Shown: one piece after another, positions 16,407 to 24,768 of the stretch
How the letters are laid out: each line of letters begins with the position of its first letter
Position numbering within the stretch: position 1 is the stretch's first letter
Assembly: GCA_963755825.1 (NCBI GenBank)
Contig: CAVWLA010000001.1
Span: 1,674,001 to 1,738,000, forward strand
Origin: DATBQN01 sp963755825
GTDB taxonomy: Bacteria > Acidobacteriota > Thermoanaerobaculia > Multivoradales > UBA5704
Reading direction: 5' to 3'
DNA: 64,000 nucleotides
Notes under the pieces: generated by a model
What the model was told of the DNA's origin: nothing
Seen by the model: the letters and a program-made list of their open reading frames with translations, nothing else
Database searches by the model: none
Program-made: the position numbers and the translations under genes

Positions 16407-18494
16407 CTACCAGACGCGGCAGCGCTTCTCGGGCGCCATCGGCGAGCCCGCCTTGCACTGGAACGCCTGCTGGAACTCCGGGGTGTTGGCGACCGTGCCG
16501 TCGACCCGGAAGCGGCCGGGCGAGTGCGGATCGGTCAGGGTGTGGCGCCGCTCGGCCTCCGGCCTCACCTTCTCGCACCACACCTGGGCGAAGCCGAGGA
16601 AGAAGCGCTGCTCGGGGGTGAAGCCGTCGATGCGGGCGGCCTCGGCCCGCTCCGCCGGTGTCATCGCCGCCAGATCCTTCTCCAGCGCCGCATAGGCGAC
16701 GCGGACACCGCCGTTGTCGGCGACGTTCTCGCCCAGGGTCAGGCGGCCGTTGAGCTTCAGATCGTCGACCGCGGTGAAGCCCGAATACTGATCGGCGATG
16801 CAGCTCGCCCGCCGCTCGAACTCGGCGGCGTCGACGGGCGTCCACCAGTCTTTGAGATCGCCGGTGCCGGCGAACTTGCGGCCGGAGTCGTCGAAGCCGT
16901 GGCTGAGCTCGTGGCCGATGACGACGCCGATGCCGCCGTAGTTGATGGCGTCGTCCCGCGACGGGCCGTAGAACGGCGGCTGCAGGATGCCCGCCGGGAA
17001 GTTGATGTCGTTGGTCTGCGCGCTGTAGTAGGCGTTGACCGTCGGCGGCGACATCCCCCACTCGCCGCGGTCGACCGGGCGGCCGATCTTGCCGAGCTCG
17101 CGACGCAGCTCGAAGGCGCGGGCGCGCGCCGCGTTGCCGAGCGCATCGTGGCGATCGATGCGGACGCTCGAATAGTCGCGCCAGGCGTCGGGAAAGCCGA
17201 CCTTGTTGGCGATCATGCGGAGCTTGGCGACCGCCGCCTGGCGGGTGGGCGGCGTCATCCACGGCAGGGTCTCGATGTCGTCGCCGAGCGATGCCTCGAC
17301 CGCCTTCACCATCGCCCGCGTGCGCTCCCGATCCTGTTGGCTGAAGTTGGCGGCGACGTACTCCTGGCCGAGCGCCTCGCCGAGCATGCGGTCTGTCGCG
17401 GTGGCGCAGCGCTTCCAGCGCGCCCGCAGCTCCCTGGTCCCGGAGAGCGCCTTGCCGAAGAAGGCGAAGTCCTCCTGCCCGAACGCCGCGGGGAGGAGCT
17501 CGGCCGAGCGGTGGACAAGGTGCCAGCGGAGGTAGGCGCGGAGGGTGCCGACGTCGGCCTTCGCCACCGCGGCGTCGAATGCCTGGAAAAAGGCCGGCAC
17601 GGAGACGTTCAGGCGGGCGATCGGCGGCGCCTGGATAGCGGCGAGATAGCGGTCCCAGGCGAAGCCCGGGGCGAGAGCCTGGAGATCCTGCAGCGAGAGG
17701 TCGTGGTCGAGGCTCTTCGGGTTGCGGCGGCTGACGCGGTCGAGCGAGCCCTTGGCGAGCTCGGTCTCGAAGGCGAGGATCGCCGCGGCGTCGGCGGTGG
17801 CGCGATCGGCCGGCTCGCCGGCGAGGGCGAGCATGCGCTCGATGTGCCGCCGGTAGAGATCGCGCTGCTCGACCGACTTGGCATCGCTCTTCAGGTAGTA
17901 GTCGCGGTCGGGCAGGCCGAGGCCGCTCTGATCGAGGTTGGCGACGACGCGCGTGGCGTCGGCGTACGACTGCCGCGCATTGAGGCGGAAGACGGACTCG
18001 ATGCCGTCGCGCTGCAGCTCGGCGATCAGCTCGGGGAGGCCGGCTCGGTTGGTCAGGGCGGCGATGCGGTCGAGCTCGGGGGCGATCGGCGCCAATCCCT
18101 TCGCCTCGATCGCCTGCTCGTCCATGCAGGCGGCGTAGAAGTCGCCGACCTGGCGCTGCACCGGCGTCCGTGCCGGGTCGTCCGCGGCGTCCTTCTCGAG
18201 GATCGCGTGCATGGCGTCGAGGTTGTGGTCGCGGAGCTCCTCGAAGCGGCCCCAGGAGGCGTGGTCGGCGGGGATGGTGCGCGACGCCATCCAGCCCCCG
18301 CAGGCGAACTGGTAGAAGTCGTCGCAGGGGGAAGCCTTGGTGTCGAGGTCGTGGAGATCGAGGGCGGGGACAGCGCTGGCCGGAGCCGTGGTGGCGACCG
18401 GCGCCGGCGCCGCGGCCGCCGCCGTGGCAGCGGCCGCCAGGCCGAGGCCGGCGAGGAGGAGCGACGTCATCGGGGCCTTCCAGGAAGTGCTCAT
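16407..18494 (-). CDS. Secreted M13-family zinc metallopeptidase (neprilysin/PepO-like), copy 1
   Basis: 695 residues. The signal peptide runs from MSTSWKAPMTSLLLAGLGLA into an Ala-rich cleavage region. CDDFYQFACGGWMA is the M13_N start. The catalytic helix VVIGHELSHGFDD gives HExxH, and the downstream ENVADNGG supplies the third zinc ligand Glu and catalytic Asp. NAYY near DINFPAGILQPPF (substrate-backbone binding) and the terminal CRVW are classical. The frame is open far upstream through copy 2's shadow; the ATG at 18494 is the true start. It cleaves small extracellular or periplasmic peptides. It follows copy 2 by 26 bases. Confidence 0.93.
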   Translation of the reverse strand: MSTSWKAPMTSLLLAGLGLAAAATAAAAAPAPVATTAPASAVPALDLHDLDTKASPCDDFYQFACGGWMASRTIPADHASWGRFEELRDHNLDAMHAILEKDAADDPARTPVQRQVGDFYAACMDEQAIEAKGLAPIAPELDRIAALTNRAGLPELIAELQRDGIESVFRLNARQSYADATRVVANLDQSGLGLPDRDYYLKSDAKSVEQRDLYRRHIERMLALAGEPADRATADAAAILAFETELAKGSLDRVSRRNPKSLDHDLSLQDLQALAPGFAWDRYLAAIQAPPIARLNVSVPAFFQAFDAAVAKADVGTLRAYLRWHLVHRSAELLPAAFGQEDFAFFGKALSGTRELRARWKRCATATDRMLGEALGQEYVAANFSQQDRERTRAMVKAVEASLGDDIETLPWMTPPTRQAAVAKLRMIANKVGFPDAWRDYSSVRIDRHDALGNAARARAFELRRELGKIGRPVDRGEWGMSPPTVNAYYSAQTNDINFPAGILQPPFYGPSRDDAINYGGIGVVIGHELSHGFDDSGRKFAGTGDLKDWWTPVDAAEFERRASCIADQYSGFTAVDDLKLNGRLTLGENVADNGGVRVAYAALEKDLAAMTPAERAEAARIDGFTPEQRFFLGFAQVWCEKVRPEAERRHTLTDPHSPGRFRVDGTVANTPEFQQAFQCKAGSPMAPEKRCRVW

Positions 18495-18520
18495 GGCACG
18501 AAGGATACCGCGAGCGGCTC

Positions 18521-20581
18521 CTACCAGACCCGGCAGCGCGCGGCGGGCGCCATCGGCGCCCCGGCCGGGCAGTGGAACGCCTGCTGGAACTCGGGCATGT
18601 TCGACACCGCGCCGTCGACGCGGAAGCGGTCCGGCGAGTGCGCGTTGGTGAGCGCCCGCAGGCGCTCGTACTCCGGCGTCGCATGCTGGCACCAGATCTG
18701 GCTCCAGCCGAGGAAGAAGCGCTGCTCGGAGGTGAGGCCGTCGATCGCCAGGCGGGGCCGGCGGCCGAGGGTGCTCTCGAGCGCCGCGTAGCTCAGCCGC
18801 AGTCCGCCGTTGTCCGCCACGTTCTCGCCCAGCGTCAGGCGGCCGTTGACCTTGACGTCGCCGACCGCCGTGTAGCCGCTGTACTGGTCGACGAGGCAGC
18901 TCGCCCGCCGCTCGAACTCCTTGCCGTCGGCGGGGGTCCACCAGTCCACCAGGCTGCCGTTGCCGGCGAACTTCCTTCCGGAATCGTCGAAGCCGTGGGT
19001 CAGCTCGTGGCCGATGACGGCGCCGATCGCTCCGAAATTGATGGCGTCGTCCTGCCCGCGGTCGAAGAACGGCGGCTGCAGGATGCCGGCGGGAAAGTTG
19101 ATGTCGTTCAAGAGCGGGCTGTAGTAGGCGTCGACGGTCGGCGGCGTCATCCCCCACTCGCCGCGATCGACCGGCTTGCCGATCTTCCCGAGCTGGCGGG
19201 CGAGCTCGAACTCCTCGGCGCGAAGCGAGTTGCCGAGCGCATCGTGGCGGTCGATGCGGACGCCCGAATAGTCGCGCCAGACGTCGGGGAAACCGATCTT
19301 GTTGGCGATGGCGTGGAGCTTGGCGAGCGCCGCGGCACGCGTCGCCGGCGTCATCCAGGCGAGCGTCTCGATGTCCTGGCCGAGCGCGGTCTCCAGCGCG
19401 GCGACCATCTTCCGCGTCCGCTCCTTGCCCTCCGGCCCGAAGTGGCCGGCGACGAACTCCTGGCCCAGCGCCTCGCCGAGCAGGTTGTCCGTCAGGCCGA
19501 CGCAGCGCTTCCAGCGCGGCGGCAGCTCGCGGGTGCCGGAGAGCGTCTTGCCGTAGAAGGCGAAGCTCTCGTCGACGAAGGCCGCCGGCAGCAGCGCCTC
19601 CTCGCCGTGCACCAGCTGCCAACGCAGGTAGGCGCGCAGGGTGTCGAGGTCCGACTTGGCGAGGAGGGCGTCGAAACCGCTGAGGAAGCCGGGGACCGCG
19701 ACGTTGGCCGCGGCGATCGGCGGCGCGCCGAGCGCGCGCAGATAGCGGTCCCAGGCGAAGCCGGGGGTGAGCGCCTGAAGAGCCGGCGGCGCGAGCTTGT
19801 GGTAGAGCGACCGCGGGTCGCGGCGGCTCACCTGGTCGAGCGCCGCGCGGGCGAGGCCGGTCTCGACCTCGAGCACCGCCGCCGCCTCGCTGGCGGCGCG
19901 CGGCGCGGGATCGCCGAGGAGCTGGAGCATCCTCTCGACGTGCCGCCGGTAGAGGTCGCGCTGCTCGACCGACTCAGCGTCGGTCTTCAGGTAGTAGTCG
20001 CGGTCGGGCAGCCCCATGCCGCCCTGGTCGACGAAGGCGAGGACCACCGTGGCGTCGCCGAAGTCCTGCCCCGACGAGAAGTTGAAGAGGACGTCGAGGC
20101 CGATGCGGTGCAGGTGAGCGAGGAGCTCGGGCAGGCCGTCCTTGCTCTCCAGGCCGGCGATGCGGGAGAGCTCGGCGGCGAGCGGCGCGGTCCCCTTCGC
20201 CTCGATCGCCCGCTCGTCCATGCAGGCGGCGTAGAAGTCGCCGATCTGGCGCTGCACGGGGGTCCGCGCGGCATCCTCGGCGGCGTCCTTCTCGAGGATG
20301 GCATGGAGGCTCGCCACGTTCTGTTGCTGCAGCTCGTCGAAGCGCCCCCAGGTCGGCCGGTCGGCGGGGATGGGGTGAGCGGCCATCCAGCCGCCGCACG
20401 CGTAGCGATAGAAGTCGTCGCAGGGCGAGACGCTGGTGTCGAGGGAGCGGATGTCGAAGCGGAGCGAGGCCGCCGCCGCGGGCGCTGGCGGCGGCGGGGC
20501 TTCCGCGGCACCGGCAGGCGGCAGGCCGCCGGCGAGGGCGGCCGGCAGGGCCGCGAGGACGAGGATATCCCTGAATCTCAT
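18521..20581 (-). CDS. Secreted M13-family zinc metallopeptidase, copy 2
   Basis: 686 residues beginning MRFRDILVLAALPAALAGG, a signal peptide, then a Pro/Ala linker and CDDFYRYACGGWMA. The active site is AVIGHELTHGFDDSG with ENVADNGG downstream; DAYYSPLLNDINFPAG and the terminal CRVW match copy 1 position for position. The two proteins are clearly paralogues from a tandem duplication, but they have diverged throughout and have separate signal peptides. Copy 2 is first in the transcript. The substrate is unknown for either. Confidence 0.93.
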   Translation of the reverse strand: MRFRDILVLAALPAALAGGLPPAGAAEAPPPPAPAAAASLRFDIRSLDTSVSPCDDFYRYACGGWMAAHPIPADRPTWGRFDELQQQNVASLHAILEKDAAEDAARTPVQRQIGDFYAACMDERAIEAKGTAPLAAELSRIAGLESKDGLPELLAHLHRIGLDVLFNFSSGQDFGDATVVLAFVDQGGMGLPDRDYYLKTDAESVEQRDLYRRHVERMLQLLGDPAPRAASEAAAVLEVETGLARAALDQVSRRDPRSLYHKLAPPALQALTPGFAWDRYLRALGAPPIAAANVAVPGFLSGFDALLAKSDLDTLRAYLRWQLVHGEEALLPAAFVDESFAFYGKTLSGTRELPPRWKRCVGLTDNLLGEALGQEFVAGHFGPEGKERTRKMVAALETALGQDIETLAWMTPATRAAALAKLHAIANKIGFPDVWRDYSGVRIDRHDALGNSLRAEEFELARQLGKIGKPVDRGEWGMTPPTVDAYYSPLLNDINFPAGILQPPFFDRGQDDAINFGAIGAVIGHELTHGFDDSGRKFAGNGSLVDWWTPADGKEFERRASCLVDQYSGYTAVGDVKVNGRLTLGENVADNGGLRLSYAALESTLGRRPRLAIDGLTSEQRFFLGWSQIWCQHATPEYERLRALTNAHSPDRFRVDGAVSNMPEFQQAFHCPAGAPMAPAARCRVW

Positions 20582-20630
20582 CGCCCTCCTACGCAGCGGG
20601 AGGGGCAGAGTTTCGCCGACCGCCAGGAGC

Positions 20631-21641
20631 CTAGCCGGCCGCCTTCGCTTCCTTGACCGCGGCGGTGAGCGCCGGGACGACCTCGTGGAGATCGCCGACG
20701 ATGCCGTAGTGGGCGACGGTGAAGATCGGCGCCCCGGGATCTTTGTTGATGGCGACGATGGTCGAGGCGCCCTTCATCCCCACCAGGTGCTGGATGGCGC
20801 CGGAGATACCGATCGCGAGATAGAGGCGCGGCGCCACGGTCTGGCCGGAGGAGCCGATCTGGCGGTCGCGCGGCAGCCAGCCGTTGTCGATCACCGGCCG
20901 GCTGGCGGCGATCTCGGCGCCGAGAGCCTTCGCCAGCTCTTCGATCGGCCCCATCTTGTCGGCGCCGCCGACGCCGCGGCCGACGGCGACGATGACGTCG
21001 GCCTTGGTGAGATCGACCTTCTCTCCGCCCACCCGCTCGACACCCAGGATCTCGCGATCGGGCACGATCTGCGCGAGGTCGACCGCGAGCGGCGAGATGG
21101 GAGCCGGCGAAGCGCCCGCCGCGGCGCCATCGGCCGGGAAAGAGCCCGCCTGCACCGAGACGAGGACCGTCCCCTCCCCCTGCACGCGCACCTTCGCCTG
21201 CATCTTGCCGCCGAGGATCGGCCGCGTCCAGACCAGGCCGCCCTCCTCGGCGCTGAAGCCGGTCACCTCGGGGAGGAAGCCGGCGCCGGTCGCCTGCGCG
21301 AGGCGGGGCACGTAGTCGACCGACTGGTAGGAATGCGGGAAGACGACGAGGTCCGGCCTGCCGGCGGCGAGCGCCGGCGCCAGGGCGCCGACGAAGGCGC
21401 CCGGAGTGTAGCCCGCGAGGGCCGGCGCGTCGGCGGTCCACACCGCCGCGAGATCCTTCTTCGCCACCTGCTCGGCCGCCGCCGCGACGCCGGAGCCGAG
21501 GAGGAGAGCCTCGGCCTTGCCGCCGTCGAGGGCCGCCAGCCGCTGCGCCGCGGCGATCGCCTCCCACGACATGCGCACCACCTCGGGGCTGCCGCCGTCG
21601 GCGGCGCGGAGCTGCAACACCACCCAGATCTTCTTCGCCAT
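20631..21641 (-). CDS. etfA: Electron transfer flavoprotein, alpha subunit
   Basis: 336 residues. The N-terminal half is a nucleotide-binding-like domain (WVVLQLR, VVFPHSYQSVDYVPRLA). The C-terminal FAD domain shows VAVGRGVGG, GAEIAASRPVIDNGWLP, QIGSSGQTVAPRLYLAIGIS, GAIQHLVGM and IVAINKDPGAPIF, the complete ETF-alpha signature. It starts on the etfB stop (TGATG). With EtfB it carries electrons from acyl-CoA and other dehydrogenases to the quinone pool. No ETF:quinone oxidoreductase gene is nearby. Confidence 0.95.
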   Translation of the reverse strand: MAKKIWVVLQLRAADGGSPEVVRMSWEAIAAAQRLAALDGGKAEALLLGSGVAAAAEQVAKKDLAAVWTADAPALAGYTPGAFVGALAPALAAGRPDLVVFPHSYQSVDYVPRLAQATGAGFLPEVTGFSAEEGGLVWTRPILGGKMQAKVRVQGEGTVLVSVQAGSFPADGAAAGASPAPISPLAVDLAQIVPDREILGVERVGGEKVDLTKADVIVAVGRGVGGADKMGPIEELAKALGAEIAASRPVIDNGWLPRDRQIGSSGQTVAPRLYLAIGISGAIQHLVGMKGASTIVAINKDPGAPIFTVAHYGIVGDLHEVVPALTAAVKEAKAAG

Positions 21642-22435
21642 CAGATCACCCTCGCTTCCTTCTGCAGCTTCTCGACCAGCGTCTTCGCCGCCGTCTTGGC
21701 GTCGCCCTCGATGCGCTGCGCCCCGGCGCCGCTCGCCGGCAGCGCGACGGAGAGGATCGAGAGGCGGGAGCCGGCGGCGCCGACGTTCGCCGGATCGAGG
21801 CCGAGGTCGGCCGCCTTCACCTCGGCGATCTCCTTCTTCTTCGCCGCCATGATCCCCTTGAGCGAGGCATAGCGCGGGTGGTTGATCCCCGCCTGCACGG
21901 CGAGCACCGCGGGGAGGCGCAGGCGCACGATCTCGTTCATGCCGCTCTCCATCTCGCGGGTGACGCGGGCGCTCGCGCCGCCCGGCTCGAGCTCGACGCC
22001 CATCACCAGCCAGGCGTGCGGCCAGCCGAGCTCGCCGGCAAGAATCGAGGCGGTGGCGGCGTAGCCGAGGTCGTCCGACTGCGAGCCGGTGAGCACCAGG
22101 TCGAAGCCGCCCTGGCGGACCGCCGCGGCGAGCGCCCGGCCGGTTGCCAGGGCATCGCCGCCGTCGAAGGCGGGATCCTTGAGATGGACGGCGCGTGCCG
22201 CGCCGACCGCCAGCGCCTTGCGCAGGGCGTCGCGCCCCCGATCGGGTCCGAGGGTGAGGGCGACGACCTCGCCGCCGGTCGCCTCGGCGAGCCGCAGCCC
22301 CTCCTCGAGGGCGTACTCGTCGCTCTCGTTGATGACGAACGGCAGGTCCTCTTCCTCGAGCCAGCGGCCGTCCTTGCTCACCCGCAGCCGCGCCTCGGTG
22401 TCGGGGACCTGCTTGATGCAGACCGCGATCTTCAT
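21641..22435 (-). CDS. etfB: Electron transfer flavoprotein, beta subunit
   Basis: 264 residues. MKIAVCIKQVPDTEARLRV, INESDEYALEEGLRL, LVLTGSQSDDLG and the near-terminal LPAVLAVQAGINHPRYASLKGIM stretch follow the EtfB pattern, including the signature loop that binds AMP. The stop shares its T/A with the etfA start. A TAGAAT box on this strand (22566-22561) lies 125 bases upstream without a good -35 and may be part of its promoter; a small palindrome GCAGGA-AA-TCCTGC sits at 22532-22545 in the leader. Confidence 0.95.
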   Translation of the reverse strand: MKIAVCIKQVPDTEARLRVSKDGRWLEEEDLPFVINESDEYALEEGLRLAEATGGEVVALTLGPDRGRDALRKALAVGAARAVHLKDPAFDGGDALATGRALAAAVRQGGFDLVLTGSQSDDLGYAATASILAGELGWPHAWLVMGVELEPGGASARVTREMESGMNEIVRLRLPAVLAVQAGINHPRYASLKGIMAAKKKEIAEVKAADLGLDPANVGAAGSRLSILSVALPASGAGAQRIEGDAKTAAKTLVEKLQKEARVI

Positions 22436-22625
22436 CGACCTCTCCTTGATTGCGGAGCCCTACGGACGGGAGACACCATCCACCGCGCTCCGGCATGTCG
22501 CTTCGCCGTCGTGCGGCGCCCGCGGGAAACGGCAGGAAATCCTGCAAGACTGCGGCCGGGATTCTATGCGACCCGGGAGCCGCCCGCAGGGCGCGGGCGG
22601 CCGGCGGGCGGCGGCGGCCCTGCCG

Positions 22626-23354
22626 TCAGAGGACCGGACCGGGCACCCGTACCGCGGCGCCGTTGACCGCCGCCGACGCCCCCGAGGCGAGGAAGTGCAC
22701 CACCTCGGCGACCGCCTCCGTCGTCACCCAGCCGGCGGGATCGGCGTCCGGCATCGCGGCGCGGTTGGCGGCGGTGTCCATGGTGCCGGGGAGCACGGAG
22801 TTGGCGCGGCCGCCGGCGGGCGCCAGCTCCCGCGCCAGCGATTCGACGAGGCGCAGGACGCCGGCCTTGGTCGCCGCGTACCCCCCCATGCCGACCGCCC
22901 CTTCCAGGCCGGCCGGCGAGGCGACGGCGACGAGGGCGCCGCCCTGTGCCCGCGCGAAGGCGCGCGCCGTCTCGCGGCAGACGTAGAAGGTGGTCTCCAG
23001 GTTGACGTGGAGGAGGAAGCTCCAGTCGCGGTCGGAGAGATCGGCGAGGCGGCCGAAGCGGAAGCCGCCGACGAGGTGGACGACGGCGCGCGGGATGCCC
23101 GAGGTCGCCTCGGCATCGGCGAAGAGGGCGGCGACTGCGGCCGGATCGGTGAGGTCGGCGCGGCGCACGGCGAGGGCGGCCGAGGGGGCGAGGGCGGTCA
23201 GCTCGCCGAGCGCGGTCTCATCCGCGCCCACCGCCAGCACCCGCTCGCCGGCGGCGAGGAAGCGCGACACCACGCTGTGCCCGAGCGCCCCCGAGGCGCC
23301 GGTGATCAAGACCCGACCGGTTGCCCGACTGTCCGCCTGTCCTGGGCTCGCCAT
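22626..23354 (-). CDS. Short-chain dehydrogenase/reductase
   Basis: 242 residues. VLITGASGALGHSVVSRF is the NAD(P)-binding T-G-x3-G-x-G strand. The catalytic set appears as VASPAG (Ser) and GYAATKAGV (Tyr and Lys of Y-x3-K), with the family Asn in the HVNLETTFY region. The C-terminal VNGAAVRVPGPVL end is typical. The ATG at 23354 is used because upstream residues are Arg-rich shadow sequence. Substrate unknown. It lies between the DUF899 gene and etfBA on the same strand, 64 bases after the former. Confidence 0.85.
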   Translation of the reverse strand: MASPGQADSRATGRVLITGASGALGHSVVSRFLAAGERVLAVGADETALGELTALAPSAALAVRRADLTDPAAVAALFADAEATSGIPRAVVHLVGGFRFGRLADLSDRDWSFLLHVNLETTFYVCRETARAFARAQGGALVAVASPAGLEGAVGMGGYAATKAGVLRLVESLARELAPAGGRANSVLPGTMDTAANRAAMPDADPAGWVTTEAVAEVVHFLASGASAAVNGAAVRVPGPVL

Positions 23355-23418
23355 GCCGCTCTCCTCGCGCCGCCTGGGCGCTCTCTGTCTGCTGCTCTCC
23401 GCTGGACCGGCCGCCGCC

Positions 23419-24012
23419 TCAGCGCTCGTAACGGACCTTCGGCTCCCAGCCGCCGGCGCCGCCGGCGAGCAGGCCGAAGAGGTGCCAGGTGGCGCAGAAG
23501 GGATCGCCCGGACCGAGCGGGGACGTCGCCACGCGCTCGACCGCGCCGTCCTCGCGGCGGCGGAAGGTGGTGACCCCGGGCTGCCAGGCGCCCGGCTTCC
23601 CGTAGCCCATCGCCTCGGTGAAGCCCGAGCCCTGGTTGGAGAGCATGCGGAAGCGCCAGCCGCGGCTGGCGGCGAACTCCTGCTGCACCTCGGGGGCGTC
23701 GGGCGAGACGACGACGAACGCGGCACGGTTTTCCAGATGGTCGACGGAGCCGTTGAAGCCGTCCGCCCACAGGGTGCAGTAGGTGCAGCCGCGCCCCATG
23801 TTGTGGATGACGATGAGGTCGTCCTTGTCGCCGAAGAGCTCGGAGAGACGGACCGTCCCCCCGCCGGCGGCGGCGAGCAGGTGGTCCTCGACCACCTGCC
23901 GCGGCTGCCCTCGCTTGAGCTCCGCCAGCCGGCGCTGCTTCTCGAACATCTCCTGCTGCTCCATGTAGAGCTCGCGCTCCAGGCTCTCGATTTCGGCGCT
24001 CGGGTCGGGCAT
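23419..24012 (-). CDS. DUF899 thioredoxin-fold protein
   Basis: 197 residues. After a helical start (ERELYMEQQEMFEKQRRLAEL is a coiled-coil-like stretch) comes LSELFGDKDDLIVIHNMGRGCTYC, the thioredoxin-like strand with an unusual C-x2-C (CTYC) used by DUF899/AhpC-TSA-related proteins. TLWADGFNGSVDHL, VSPDAP and NQGSGFTEAMGY follow the family order, and the protein ends in DPFCATWHLFGLL. Cytoplasmic redox or peroxidase-like function is suggested by fold only. Divergent from the gene starting at 24148. Confidence 0.82.
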   Translation of the reverse strand: MPDPSAEIESLERELYMEQQEMFEKQRRLAELKRGQPRQVVEDHLLAAAGGGTVRLSELFGDKDDLIVIHNMGRGCTYCTLWADGFNGSVDHLENRAAFVVVSPDAPEVQQEFAASRGWRFRMLSNQGSGFTEAMGYGKPGAWQPGVTTFRRREDGAVERVATSPLGPGDPFCATWHLFGLLAGGAGGWEPKVRYER

Positions 24013-24147
24013 GAACGCTCCTCGGGGGGGTGGGGATCGGCACGCGGCCTGGCCCCCTGCAGCGGATGGTATGCGATGAACGCGCTCCGCGGGCGGCAGG
24101 CACCCGTCGCGGGTATACGATCCGGCATCCGCCGCCTCGACCCCGCG

Positions 24148-24768
24148 ATGAGCGCACTCACCCTCCCCACCGGCCTCGACTCGCCGAGCGCCGTCCAGAC
24201 CTACCTCGATTCCATCGCCTACAGCGCCGATCCCATCTACCGTTGTCCGCGACGGGTGATCGAGGACGGGAAGGCGCACTGCTTCGACGGCGCGCTGTTC
24301 GCGGCGGCGGCCCTGCGACGGGTGGGTCATCCGCCGCTCATCCTCGAGATGCTTCCCGAGCCGGGGCGCGACGACTCGCACCTCCTCGCCCTCTTCAAGG
24401 AGGACGGCCGCTGGGGCGCCGTCGCCAAGTCGAACTTCGTCGGCCTGCGCTTCCGCGAGCCCATCCACCGCACCCTCCGCGAGCTGGTCGCCTCCTACTT
24501 CGAGGTCTTCTTCAACGACGCCCGCGAGAAGACCCTGCGCGGCTATACCCGCGCGCTCGACCTCGCCCCCTTCGACCGCCTCGACTGGGAGACGAGCGAC
24601 GAGCCCATGGAGGCCATCGCCGACCGCCTGGACGAGATCGCCCGCTTCGTTCTGCTGACGCCGATGCAGGTGGCGCGGCTCTCGCCGCTCGACGAGCGGT
24701 CCTACGAGGCGGGGATGCTCGGGCTCGATCGGGCCGGGCTGTACGCGGTGCCGAAGAAGGCGCCCTAG
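24148..24768 (+). CDS. Conserved protein, possibly transglutaminase-like
   Basis: 206 residues, no signal peptide. The segment CFDGALFAAAALRRVGHPPL resembles the Cys helix of transglutaminase-like/NlpC folds, and D-D-S-H-L-L-A-L-F then WGAVAKSNF could provide the His and Asn/Asp of a catalytic triad. I do not recognise a named family. A TATACG box ends 29 bases before the ATG. Its TAG stop and the convergent uvrC stop are read from the same four bases (CTAG). Acyl-transfer or hydrolase activity is only a fold-level guess. Confidence 0.6.
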   Translation: MSALTLPTGLDSPSAVQTYLDSIAYSADPIYRCPRRVIEDGKAHCFDGALFAAAALRRVGHPPLILEMLPEPGRDDSHLLALFKEDGRWGAVAKSNFVGLRFREPIHRTLRELVASYFEVFFNDAREKTLRGYTRALDLAPFDRLDWETSDEPMEAIADRLDEIARFVLLTPMQVARLSPLDERSYEAGMLGLDRAGLYAVPKKAP

